Shown here one piece after another: positions 18,431 through 26,354 of a stretch of 64,000 nt of DNA. This stretch comes from AP-15 sp963832875 (GTDB lineage: Bacteria; Pseudomonadota; Alphaproteobacteria; ATCC43930; CGMCC-115725). A program made the translations under genes and the position numbers. The first letter of the stretch is position 1; every line of letters begins with the position of its first letter. Location of the stretch: NCBI GenBank assembly GCA_963832875.1, contig CAWHWB010000003.1, positions 124,001 through 188,000 of the forward strand, in the 5' to 3' direction. The notes under the pieces were generated by a model, which worked only from the letters and a program-made list of their open reading frames with translations, was not told where the DNA came from and did not search any database.

Positions 18431-18613
18431 TGCTGAACGATCAGGCCCGGAAGCGAGGTGGTGTGGAGTGGCGCCGGCCGCTCGCTCGAGCGCAACGCAA
18501 GCGTCCGTTGTGAGATCCTCTTTCGTCCCTAACGTCAGCTTCGCGCCGGGATGGCACGGTTTGCGCCCAGCGGCGTTGTTGATACGCCACAACCGCATTC
18601 CACAGGTGCTCCG

Positions 18614-19150
18614 ATGCCATTCGACGGTGCAAATCTCGTACTCTCGGCGCAAGAGATCTTGGACTCTGCTCTGTCGGCCGGCGGGCTCGAACCGATCGAG
18701 CCCCGCTTCCTCGCCCGGCACATGGCCGAGCAGATCCGCCTGCACCCCGCCGGCTGGGGGTACCGGCACCAGCGGGCGGTCGAACTGGGGCAGGTCGCGG
18801 TCTTGATGGCGGGCGTCGTGGCGTTCGTCGCCCTGTTCGCGGCCGATCGGGTTTCCTGGGGGTCGGCAGCGGCCCTCGCGGCGTTCGGAGCAGGGCTGCT
18901 GCCGCTGCTGGCGCCAGTGAAAGGGCCGCCCCGGTGGCGGGAGCGGATCTTCGACGATCTGCGCGAGGTGCCGCCGGCGATCCGCGAACCCGCGCTGCGG
19001 CTGCAGCGCCGGCTGCCCGAAGTCAGCTTTGTCGTCGGCGAGCTCTATCAGGACCGGATCAGGCTCGATCCCTACTTGCTCGCCGAGTACGGCGACGCCC
19101 GTGTGATCCTCGGCATCTGGGACGGGGACCGGCTGATCGCCTACGCGTAA
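18614..19150 (+). CDS. membrane protein of unknown function
   Basis: 178 residues from ATG 18614 (MPFDGANLVLSAQEIL); an upstream start at 18551 is possible but adds low-complexity sequence. A soluble N-terminal segment is followed by two closely spaced transmembrane helices (VAVLMAGVVAFVALFAAD and AAALAAFGAGLLPLLAP), then a charged C-terminal domain of about 75 residues. The domain topology suggests a hairpin-anchored inner-membrane protein with both ends in the cytoplasm. I recognise no family. It lies alone between the CoA-transferase locus and the toxin-antitoxin pair. Confidence 0.55.
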   Translation: MPFDGANLVLSAQEILDSALSAGGLEPIEPRFLARHMAEQIRLHPAGWGYRHQRAVELGQVAVLMAGVVAFVALFAADRVSWGSAAALAAFGAGLLPLLAPVKGPPRWRERIFDDLREVPPAIREPALRLQRRLPEVSFVVGELYQDRIRLDPYLLAEYGDARVILGIWDGDRLIAYA

Positions 19151-19294
19151 GCGGGGCGGACAAGCGCGGCGATACGCCTTCAGAGCGTAGGGCGGAGTAA
19201 CCCGGCATCCGCGACGACGCGAGCGGCGGGTCGCGCTGCGGTCCACCCGCCCTACGAATCGGGCGCAGCGGACGACCAGGCGGCTTCAGCCGGC

Positions 19295-19681
19295 TCAATT
19301 CGCAGCGAGGCCGAGCAGGGCGACGCCATAGACCCTGATTTTCAAGTCTTGCGTGCCCAAAACCATGCGTTCGAGATCGGCCTGCGCGACGAGCATGCGG
19401 TCGAACGGGTCGGCGTGATGACGCGGCAACTCCGCGGCGTGTTCGGCATGCTCGCCGGTTATCGGCAGCAGTTGAAAACGGTGCGCGACGATCGCCGCGA
19501 CGATCGGGCGCGTGAAGCCGAGTTTGCCGATGTCCCGCTTGATGCCGATTTCCCATACGGTGGCAGCGCTGACGAATATCTCGTTGCGCGGATTGGCAAT
19601 GGCCTCCCGCAGTGGGCCGGCGATCATATCAGAGTGCCTGTTCCACCACAGGAAGACGTGAGAGTCGAGGAGGAGCCTCAC
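19295..19681 (-). CDS. PIN-domain toxin, VapC-like
   Basis: 128-residue PIN ribonuclease. The acidic active-site residues are visible: D6 in LLLDSH, E44 in TVWEI, D91 and D94 in HADPFDRML. PIN toxins of this size cleave RNA (often tRNA or rRNA) when released from their antitoxin. The start overlaps the antitoxin stop codon by four bases (ATGA), as in type II toxin-antitoxin operons. The HHADPFDRMLVAQA block is typical of the VapC subgroup paired with Phd/YefM-like antitoxins. It appears intact. Confidence 0.88.
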   Translation of the reverse strand: MRLLLDSHVFLWWNRHSDMIAGPLREAIANPRNEIFVSAATVWEIGIKRDIGKLGFTRPIVAAIVAHRFQLLPITGEHAEHAAELPRHHADPFDRMLVAQADLERMVLGTQDLKIRVYGVALLGLAAN

Positions 19682-19920
19682 TGGTCCGTCTCGAATGTGG
19701 ACTGAACTTCCGTCGGCAACGGCTCGTCGAAATCATCTGCGATGAAGGTGATCCCGAGGAGATCAGCCGGCTCGCGTGCGGTGTCCGCCTCCCGAATTGG
19801 CACCAGCTTGGCCTTCGGCTTGCCGGCCTTCGCGATGACGATCTCTTCGCCCCTCGCGGCTCGATCGACAAGCTGCGACAGGTGCGTCTTTGCTTCGTAG
19901 AGGTTCACCACTTTGTTCAT
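19678..19920 (-). CDS. type II antitoxin, Phd/YefM-like
   Basis: 80 residues, first gene of the pair. The N-terminal half (VVNLYEAKTHLSQLVDRAARGEEIVIAKAGKPKAKLVPI) is the Phd/YefM DNA-binding and dimerisation domain. The acidic C-terminus (ADDFDEPLPTE) would wrap the PIN toxin. Antitoxins of this family bind the operon's own promoter and are labile to proteases, so the pair is expected to be conditionally autoregulated. I see no clear operator palindrome in the short upstream gap. Confidence 0.88.
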   Translation of the reverse strand: MNKVVNLYEAKTHLSQLVDRAARGEEIVIAKAGKPKAKLVPIREADTAREPADLLGITFIADDFDEPLPTEVQSTFETDQ

Positions 19921-20128
19921 ACCCGGAGGCCTTCCGCATGTTGGTCTACTTGACCAAGATATGGCGCGACATGCACCGCGGCAAAAGACCCCTCAGTCTT
20001 GATGCCGGCGAAAGCGGATGTCGCGCAAGCGTGGGTCTGACAGGCGCGATCCGGGATTGACCAAGGCGGCCGAACGGTATCCCATCGCCCCGGCGACACA
20101 TTCGCCTCGAAGGGGAGAAGCGCCGGCG

Positions 20129-21301
20129 ATGAGCATCAAGGGCAAGGCCAATATCGTTGGGATTTTCGAGCACCCGACGCGCAAGGCCGACGACAAATCG
20201 CTGTTCCAGCTGCATGCCGAATGTGCGGCGGGCGCGCTCGCCGATGCCGGGCTGACGAAAGACGACATCGACGGCTATTTCTGCGCCTCCGGCGATACAC
20301 CGGGCTTGGGCGCGCTGTCGATGATCGACTATCTCGGATTGAAGCTGCGCCACTGGGATTCGACCGACACCGGCGGGTCGTCTTATTTGCTGCAGGTCGA
20401 GCATGCGGCCGAGGCGATCGCGCTGGGCAAATGCTCGGTCGCGCTGATTACGCTGGCCGGACGGCCGCGCACCGAGGGGGTGGCGACCGGCACGGCACCA
20501 CGCGCCGCGACCGTGCAGTCGGCCGAGACCGCGTTCGAAAATCCCTACGCGCCGGCGACCGCCAATATGTACGCGATGTGCGCGATGCGCCACATGCACC
20601 AGTACGGGACGACCAGCGAGCAGCTCGCCTGGGTCAAGGTCGCGGCCTCGCACCATGCGCAATACAACCCGCATGCGATGCTGCGCGACGTGGTCACGGT
20701 CGAGGACGTGGTCAACTCGCCGATGATCGCCGATCCGTTGCACCGGCTCGATTGCTGTGTGATCAGCGATGGCGGCGGCGCGATCATCGTCGCCCGGCCC
20801 GAGGTGGCGCGCAGCCTGAAGCGGCCATTGGTCAAGATCATCGGCGCCGGCGAGGCGCCGAAGCACCAGATGGGCGGGCAGATCGACCTGACCTATTCGG
20901 GGGCGGTGTGGTCGGGGCCGACGGCCTTCGCCGAGGCCGGGATCAAGCCCGCCGACATCAAGTACGCCTCGATCTATGACAGCTTTACGATCACCGTCGT
21001 CATGCAGATCGAGGATCTCGGCTTTTGTGAGAAGGGGCAGGGCGGCCGGTTCGTGTCCGACGGCAATCTGATCTCGGGCACCGGCAAACTGCCGTTCAAC
21101 ACCGACGGCGGCGGATTGTGCAACAACCACCCGTCGAACCGCGGCGGCTTGACCAAGGTGGTCGAGGCAGTTCGGCAATTGCGCGGCGAGGCGCACCCCA
21201 AGGTGCAGGTGCCGAACTGCGATCTCGCCTTGGCGCACGGCACCGGCGGCTCGCTCGGCACCAGGCATGGCTCGGCGACCGTGATCATGGAGCGGGAGTG
21301 A
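20129..21301 (+). CDS. thiolase-superfamily protein (acetyl-CoA acetyltransferase / lipid-transfer type)
   Basis: 390 residues from ATG 20129, preceded at a distance by AGGGGAGAAG. Thiolase-fold features: FCASGDTPGLGALSM, TGGSSYLLQVEHAAEAI, AVALITLAGR-like core strand, DCCVISDGGGAIIVARPE, and the C-terminal GGLCNNHPSNRGGLTK and LAHGTGGSLGTRH. This is the SCP2-thiolase-like branch that usually acts with a DUF35 partner as a steroid/acyl-CoA side-chain thiolase or aldolase rather than as a classical acetyltransferase. The DUF35 gene follows after five bases, so the two make a heteromeric pair, as in ChsH-type or Ltp2-type systems. Confidence 0.85.
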   Translation: MSIKGKANIVGIFEHPTRKADDKSLFQLHAECAAGALADAGLTKDDIDGYFCASGDTPGLGALSMIDYLGLKLRHWDSTDTGGSSYLLQVEHAAEAIALGKCSVALITLAGRPRTEGVATGTAPRAATVQSAETAFENPYAPATANMYAMCAMRHMHQYGTTSEQLAWVKVAASHHAQYNPHAMLRDVVTVEDVVNSPMIADPLHRLDCCVISDGGGAIIVARPEVARSLKRPLVKIIGAGEAPKHQMGGQIDLTYSGAVWSGPTAFAEAGIKPADIKYASIYDSFTITVVMQIEDLGFCEKGQGGRFVSDGNLISGTGKLPFNTDGGGLCNNHPSNRGGLTKVVEAVRQLRGEAHPKVQVPNCDLALAHGTGGSLGTRHGSATVIMERE

Positions 21302-21306
21302 CACTC

Positions 21307-21699
21307 ATGCAGAGCCAGGAGCGCAAGATCCAGGCGCCGCAGCCCAACCTCGAAACCAAGGCGTTTTGGGACGCCGCCGCCGAGGGCAAGCTGATGGTCG
21401 GCAAGTGCAACGCCTGCGGCAAGACGCATTATTACCCGCGCGCGCATTGCCCATTCTGCTTCAGCGACAAGACGCAGTTGCAGCAAGTGTCGGGTAACGG
21501 CACGATCTACACTTACAGCGTGATGCGCCGCGCGCCGATCCCCTACGCGATCGCCTATGTGACCTTGGCCGAGGGGCCGACGATGATGACCAACATCGTC
21601 GATTGCGACCTCGACCGAATCCGCATCGGCCAAGCCGTGCGCCTGGTGTTCAAACCGAGCGAAGGCGGCCCGCCGGTGCCGATGTTCACCCCGGCGTGA
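21307..21699 (+). CDS. DUF35 OB-fold protein with rubredoxin-like zinc ribbon
   Basis: 130 residues. The N-terminal zinc ribbon has C-x2-C ... C-x2-C (CNACGKTHYYPRAHCPFC), followed by an OB fold (GNGTIYTYSVMRRAP ... YVTLAEGPTMMTNIV) and a C-terminal PMFTP. DUF35 proteins bind acyl-CoA and act as obligate partners of thiolase-like enzymes. It is encoded directly after the thiolase and shares its transcript. ATG 21307 gives the canonical N-terminus with the conserved Phe-Trp helix (TKAFWDAAAEGKLM). Zinc binding is inferred from the motif, not shown. Confidence 0.88.
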   Translation: MQSQERKIQAPQPNLETKAFWDAAAEGKLMVGKCNACGKTHYYPRAHCPFCFSDKTQLQQVSGNGTIYTYSVMRRAPIPYAIAYVTLAEGPTMMTNIVDCDLDRIRIGQAVRLVFKPSEGGPPVPMFTPA

Positions 21700-21742
21700 G
21701 ATGCAGCAGATCCTGACGGGTCCATGGCTTTAGGAAAAGGCG

Positions 21743-22189
21743 GTGATGCCCAATACCGTGCGCTTGCACCGCATCCTGGCAACCACGCCGGAAAAAGTCT
21801 ATCGAGCGTTTCTTGAGGCAGATGCCCTCGCGAAATGGCTACCGCCCGACGGCTTCGCCTGCACCGTGCATCACTTGGAACCGAAAGTCGGCGGCACATT
21901 CCAGATGTCGTTCCGAAACTTTACGACCGGCACCAGCCGCGCGTTTGGCGGCGAATATGTTGAGCTCCTTGCGAGCGAACGCCTGCGCTACACTGACAAG
22001 TTCGACGAGCCCAAACTAGCGGGCACCATCCAAGTGACCGTGAGTTTGAAGAAGGTAGCGGTCGGCACCGAGCTCAACATCGTGCAGGAAGGCATTCCGG
22101 ACATCATTCCTACGGAGGCTTGTTATCTCGGTTGGCAACAGTCTTTGCGAAACTTGGCAAGACTTGTGGAGCCCGAGATCGACCAATAA
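21743..22189 (+). CDS. SRPBCC (AHSA1/START-like) domain protein
   Basis: 148 residues of the AHSA1 family. The start strand VRLHRILATTPEKVYRAFLEADALAKWLPP is diagnostic, followed by GGTFQMSFRNF, then ERLRYTDKFDEP and ILNLVQEGIP-like strands. The fold holds a hydrophobic cavity for lipids or aromatic ligands. It follows the DUF35 gene by about 40 bases and may belong to the same transcript, but the family is so broad that no substrate follows from context. No signal peptide is present. Confidence 0.85.
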   Translation: MMPNTVRLHRILATTPEKVYRAFLEADALAKWLPPDGFACTVHHLEPKVGGTFQMSFRNFTTGTSRAFGGEYVELLASERLRYTDKFDEPKLAGTIQVTVSLKKVAVGTELNIVQEGIPDIIPTEACYLGWQQSLRNLARLVEPEIDQ

Positions 22190-22292
22190 TGGATGAATTA
22201 AGCACAGCGCAACCCATCGAGAATTGCATGACACCCAGGCAATGGCTTTCGCGTAGGCTCAAATTCTCCTACAGTGTCTTGGTTCCCACCTC

Positions 22293-22367
22293 GTCGCCCC
22301 GCGGAAGCGGGAGCCCAGCTGGCCGAGAAAGCTTGACCCCGGAATCCCGGCTTCGCGGCAAAGACGA
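22293..22367. repeat. intergenic palindromic repeat (REP-like)
   Basis: Composite of two imperfect inverted-repeat halves (CCCCGCGGAAGCGGGAGCCCAG and CCGGAATCCCGGCTTCGCGGCAAAGAC), the style of dispersed intergenic repeat common in alphaproteobacterial genomes. It separates the SRPBCC gene from the class II aldolase. A second copy lies at 24356. Confidence 0.6.
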
Positions 22368-22387
22368 ACAAGCAAGGAGAAAAATAT

Positions 22388-23173
22388 ATGGACACACTCG
22401 AAGCTAACATCTCGCATCGCCCGGCGCACATCAGCCCGGAAGAGTGGGCGGTGCGGGTCGATCTTGCCGCGTGCTACCGGCTGATTGCACATTTCGGCTG
22501 GGATGATCTGGTCCTGACGCACAATTCGGCGCGGGTGCCGGGCCATCCCGAGCAGATGCTGATCAACCCGTCGGGGCTGATGTTCGACGAGATCACCGCC
22601 TCGAACTTGTTGAAGGTCGACATTTCTGACGGCCATTTGATCGAGCCCTCGGACTACGAGCCGATCAACGCCGGCGTCGTCATCCATGGCGCCATCTATC
22701 TCGGCCGGCCCGACGTGCAATGCGTCGTCCACACCCATACCGAGGGGGACATCGCGGTCGGCGCGCTGGAGGAGGGACTGCTGCCGCTGTCGCAATGGGC
22801 GATGCGGTTCTACAACCGGCTCGGCTACCACGATTACGAGGGCGTCTCGCTCGACATGGACGAGCGCGAGCGGCTGCAGCAGTCGATCGGCAATCATCCG
22901 GTGCTGGTGTTGCGCAACCATGGCCTGTTGGCGACCGGGCGCAATGTGGCCGAGGCGTTCTCGTCGACGTATCATTTCGAGCGCTCCGCCGAGGCGCAGC
23001 TGAAGATCCAGGCTGCGGTTGCGGCCGGCGCCAAGATGGTGATCCCGTCGCCCGACACCTGCGAGCGCCAGGCCGCACAGTTCGCCGGCAACATGCCGCG
23101 CCTCCAGGGCCAGCGTGAATGGCCGGCGCTGCTGCGCCTGTGCGACCGGCTCGATCCCAGCTACAAGAACTGA
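22388..23173 (+). CDS. class II aldolase/adducin-family protein
   Basis: 261 residues. Zinc-binding and catalytic features of the L-fuculose/L-ribulose-phosphate aldolase fold: LINPSGLMFDEITASNLLKVD, the zinc HxH in VVHTHTEGDIA, and LVLRNHGLLATGR with the third His. The family cleaves C-C bonds in phosphorylated or CoA-linked hydroxy compounds; members without a phosphate pocket act in other pathways. ATG 22388 is preceded by AAGGAGAAAAAT. The enolase-superfamily gene follows within 20 bases, and both face the same way as the hydantoinase, so they likely share substrate metabolism. Confidence 0.85.
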   Translation: MDTLEANISHRPAHISPEEWAVRVDLAACYRLIAHFGWDDLVLTHNSARVPGHPEQMLINPSGLMFDEITASNLLKVDISDGHLIEPSDYEPINAGVVIHGAIYLGRPDVQCVVHTHTEGDIAVGALEEGLLPLSQWAMRFYNRLGYHDYEGVSLDMDERERLQQSIGNHPVLVLRNHGLLATGRNVAEAFSSTYHFERSAEAQLKIQAAVAAGAKMVIPSPDTCERQAAQFAGNMPRLQGQREWPALLRLCDRLDPSYKN

Positions 23174-23190
23174 CGCCGGAGGACCGCCCG

Positions 23191-24291
23191 ATGAAAGTCA
23201 CCGGCATCCGCGCCAATATCGTCGCCCTCCCGGCCGACGAGCCGCTCGCCGGCGCCGCGGAAAACCCGAATGGCAAGCGGCCGATCGTCACCCTCGAAGT
23301 CGAGACCGACGACGGCGCGGTCGGGGTCGGAGCGACCTATTTCGGCGGCGCGCTGACCGGTACCCTCAAAAGCGCAGTCGAGGAACTGGGGGCGCTGTGC
23401 ATCGGCGAGGACCCGGTCCGGGTCGAGGCGGTCACCGCCAAATTGCGCGCGGCGGCAGGCTCGGCCGGGCCGGGCGGCATCTTCAACCTGGCGCATTCGG
23501 CGATCGACACGGCGTTGTGGGACCTGCGCGGCAAGGCGGTGAACCTGCCGTTGTGGAAACTGCTCGGCGGCGCGCGCGAGAGGGTCCCGACCTATGCCAG
23601 CGGCGCCTTGATGCGCGGGCTGACGCTCGACCGGGTGGTCGAGGCCGCCGCCACCCTCAAGGACAAAGGCTGGCGCGAGATGAAGACCCAGCTGGCCCTG
23701 CCCGGCGAGACGAATCCGGCTAAGGAGGTCGAGCGCATGCGCCGTGTGCGCGAGGCGATCGGCCCCGACATCAAGCTGATGTGCGACATCAACCAGCGCT
23801 GGCGCCCGGAGCAGGCTATCGACATCGGCCGGCGGGTCGAGGATGCCGGCGTCGGCTTGTTCTGGCTCGAAGACGTGACGACGGCCGACGATTTCGCCGG
23901 CCTCGCCCGCGTCACCGCGGCGTTATCGACGCCGGTCGCCGGCGGCGAATACGTCTGGGGCATCGTGCCGTTCCGCCACATGGTCGAGGCGCGTTCGGTC
24001 GATGTCGTGATGATCGATCTGGTGCGGGTCGGCGGCATCACCCAGTGGCTCAAGGTCGCCGGCATGGCCGAGGCCTTCAACCTGCCGGTGGTCAGCCATC
24101 TGATCCCCGAAGTGCATGTCCACCTGATCGGGGCGATCCCGAACGGGCTGACCGTCGAATACATGCCGTGGCTGATGCCGCTGTTCGAGGAAGTGCCGCT
24201 GCAGCAGAATGGCGAGCTGGCGTTGCCGACCGCTCCCGGTCTCGGGCTCAAATTCGATCACGCCACGATCGAGCGTTACCGCGTCGCCTGA
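23191..24291 (+). CDS. mandelate racemase/muconate lactonizing enzyme (enolase superfamily)
   Basis: 366 residues from ATG 23191 after GGAGGACCGCCC. N-terminal capping domain: VTGIRANIVALPADEPL. Barrel ligands: Asp in MCDINQRW, Glu in FWLEDVTT, Glu in GGEYVWG, and the general base His in VVSHLIPEVH. The lysine position normally K-x-K is EMKTQL, so the second base is a Gln; this places it closer to the subgroups using a single acid/base pair. Such enzymes dehydrate or racemise sugar acids or hydroxy acids using an enolate stabilised by Mg2+. Together with the class II aldolase it suggests dehydration plus C-C cleavage of an unknown acid. Confidence 0.85.
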   Translation: MKVTGIRANIVALPADEPLAGAAENPNGKRPIVTLEVETDDGAVGVGATYFGGALTGTLKSAVEELGALCIGEDPVRVEAVTAKLRAAAGSAGPGGIFNLAHSAIDTALWDLRGKAVNLPLWKLLGGARERVPTYASGALMRGLTLDRVVEAAATLKDKGWREMKTQLALPGETNPAKEVERMRRVREAIGPDIKLMCDINQRWRPEQAIDIGRRVEDAGVGLFWLEDVTTADDFAGLARVTAALSTPVAGGEYVWGIVPFRHMVEARSVDVVMIDLVRVGGITQWLKVAGMAEAFNLPVVSHLIPEVHVHLIGAIPNGLTVEYMPWLMPLFEEVPLQQNGELALPTAPGLGLKFDHATIERYRVA

Positions 24292-24355
24292 ATACCATCC
24301 TAGCGATTTCACGAACCAACACGACTATGCGGCGGCTGTTTCTTCTTTCGCCATC

Positions 24356-24404
24356 CCGGCGCAGGCCGGGATCCGCGTCTGCGGTGGGTACCGGCCTGCG
24401 CCGG
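24356..24404. repeat. 14-bp perfect inverted repeat (REP-like)
   Basis: CCGGCGCAGGCCGG at 24356-24369 is the exact reverse complement of CCGGCCTGCGCCGG at 24391-24404, with a 21-base loop between them. It is the same style of element as at 22293. It lies in the only gap of the catabolic cluster, 60 bases before the hydantoinase, and could fold in RNA. Confidence 0.85.
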
Positions 24405-24456
24405 TGAGGCAAAGAGGGGAGGCGGTCTGCACGAAGCCGAACCGGAGGAGGTTCAA

Positions 24457-25887
24457 ATGCTGGATGTCGTGATTTCGGGCGGGCTCGCCGTCCTTCCCAC
24501 CGGGCCGCAAACGGCCGATATCGGCGTCGCCGGCGGCAAGATCGCCGCCATTGGCGCCGCGGGCAGCCTTGGGGCGATCGGCGCCGGCAGGACGGTCGAT
24601 GCCTCGGGGCAGATCGTCATTCCCGGCGGGATCGACCCGCATGTCCATTGCCGCTGGCCGATCGTCGTGCCCGGCACGACGCAGCACCAGATGACCGATG
24701 GACCGGCGCGGGTCAGCGAGGCGGCGTTGCACGGCGGCACCACGACGATCCTCGATTTCGCGCTGGTCGGCGACGGCGACACGGTGCAGCAAGCGATCGA
24801 GCGCCGGCAACGGGAATGGGGCGGTGACTGCCATTGCGACTACGCCTTTCACACCATGGTGCAGGGCAAATTGCCGCCCGAAATCCTGCCGCAGCTGGCC
24901 GAGGCGGTTGCGGCCGGGCACCCGAGCGTCAAGATCTTCACCACCGACATCACTCCGAGCCGCCGGGGCCGCATGGTCGATTTCGGCGACATCTGGGAGG
25001 TGCTGAAGGTATTGGCCGCGGCCGGCGGCATTGCCGCGATCCACGCCGAGGACAACGACCTGGTCATGCACATGTACGAGAAGCTGATCCGCGAAGACCG
25101 CGTGGGCTTCGAGAACATGGCCGAGGTGCATACCACCTTGAGCGAGGATTTGGCCTTCAACCGGGTAATCCGGCTCGCCGCCAATGTCGAGGGTGCGGCA
25201 CTCTACATGATGCACACCTCGGCCGCGACCGGCGTCAAGGCGATTGCCGCGGCGCGCGCCAACGGCGTACCGATCTACGGCGAAACCCTGCACCAGTACC
25301 TGATGTACACGGCCGAGGACTATAAGCGTCCGAATGGGCAGATCTACCATACCTATCCGTCATTGAAATTCCAGGCAGACCACGAAGCGTTGTGGGCGGC
25401 GACCGACCATGGCGCGATCCAGACCGTTGCCACCGACGAGATCTGTTGTCCGTTGCGGATCAAATTGCAGGGGCGGCGGATCGACGACACCACCGGCGGG
25501 AATGCCGGGGTCGAGCCGCGGGTGTCCCTGATCCATACCGAAACCGTCGAAAAGCGCGGTCGCAGCCTCGTCGATTTCGTCAACCTGGTCTCGGCCAACG
25601 CCGCCCGGATCATGGGCCTCTACCCGAGGAAGGGCGCCCTGACGGTCGGCTCCGACGCCGACATCGTCCTGCTCGACCCGCGCCGGCGCCATGTCGTGCG
25701 CGCCGCCGAAATGCACGAAGCCGATTACAGCCCGTGGGAAGGACGCGACCTCGCCGCCTGGCCGTCGATGACGATGTTGCGCGGCAAGATCGTCGTCGAG
25801 GGCGGCGCCTTCGCCGGAGACCTCAAAGACGGGCAATTTCTTCCGCGCAAAGTGCCGGAAGAAGTACGTACCCGGCCGGTAGTTTAG
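24457..25887 (+). CDS. dihydropyrimidinase / D-hydantoinase family amidohydrolase
   Basis: 476 residues of the cyclic-amidohydrolase superfamily. The metal site is visible: DPHVHCRW (HxH), the lysine carbamate in SVKIFTTDIT, IHAEDND, and MMHTSAATGVKAI. The C-terminal ligand block is ATDEICCPLRIKLQGRRIDD. N-terminal strand: DVVISGGLAVLPTGP. It hydrolyses dihydropyrimidines, hydantoins or similar cyclic ureides; a Cys-rich deviation (EICCP) at the usual H-D position makes the exact subgroup uncertain. ATG 24457 is preceded by GGAGGAGGTTCAA. It is the last gene of the co-directional catabolic set. Confidence 0.87.
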   Translation: MLDVVISGGLAVLPTGPQTADIGVAGGKIAAIGAAGSLGAIGAGRTVDASGQIVIPGGIDPHVHCRWPIVVPGTTQHQMTDGPARVSEAALHGGTTTILDFALVGDGDTVQQAIERRQREWGGDCHCDYAFHTMVQGKLPPEILPQLAEAVAAGHPSVKIFTTDITPSRRGRMVDFGDIWEVLKVLAAAGGIAAIHAEDNDLVMHMYEKLIREDRVGFENMAEVHTTLSEDLAFNRVIRLAANVEGAALYMMHTSAATGVKAIAAARANGVPIYGETLHQYLMYTAEDYKRPNGQIYHTYPSLKFQADHEALWAATDHGAIQTVATDEICCPLRIKLQGRRIDDTTGGNAGVEPRVSLIHTETVEKRGRSLVDFVNLVSANAARIMGLYPRKGALTVGSDADIVLLDPRRRHVVRAAEMHEADYSPWEGRDLAAWPSMTMLRGKIVVEGGAFAGDLKDGQFLPRKVPEEVRTRPVV

Positions 25888-25917
25888 GGTGAGATCGGGA
25901 CGCGCGGAAGAAGCAAC

Positions 25918-26031
25918 ATGAAATCGATCGCCATCACCGCCGCCATCGCAATCGGGTTGGCCGGGTGCCTGTACTGCATCCTCGCGTATAGCTCCCTGAA
26001 TGCCGAATTTCGCAGCTTGGGCGTCCGCTAG
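25918..26031 (+). CDS. small membrane peptide, hypothetical
   Basis: 37 residues: MKSIAITAAIAIGLAGCLYC then ILAYSSLNAEFRSLGVR. A single hydrophobic helix with a lipobox-like LAGC could make it a tiny lipoprotein or a single-pass peptide. GGAAGAAGC precedes ATG 25918. It follows the hydantoinase by 30 bases on the same strand. Short ORFs of this size occur by chance in GC-rich DNA, so it is kept at modest confidence because of the ribosome binding site and the clean hydrophobic profile. Confidence 0.4.
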   Translation: MKSIAITAAIAIGLAGCLYCILAYSSLNAEFRSLGVR

Positions 26032-26354
26032 TCTTAGGGTGCGGACTGAGTGTCGAGGCTGATGCCGGCTGCCGATGCGAGGACCTCGACCGACGCCCTT
26101 CAGCGGCCGCGACCTGGCGGCGAGGGGCACCGGTACGGCCAACGCCCCGCAAGATGCCGGGCGCGGCGTTCGCTGGAGATATTTCGGGGGTTCCCACGAA
26201 AATCGGACGCCCTCCCAGGACCAGAGGCCAGGGTCCCAGAGATAAGTCGGCGCCGGCGGTTGCGCTGCGTCCGTTCCGGCTGATCCGGCGAGCTTGCCGG
26301 CGCGTTCGACATCGGTCAAAAAAGTGTTAAATTCGCGGGGAATTGAGGGGTGCG
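26032..26354. other. intergenic region, no gene seen
   Basis: About 320 bases without recognisable coding sequence, between the small ORF and the secreted protein. Nothing palindromic stands out. It should hold the promoter of the gene at 26355. Confidence 0.35.
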
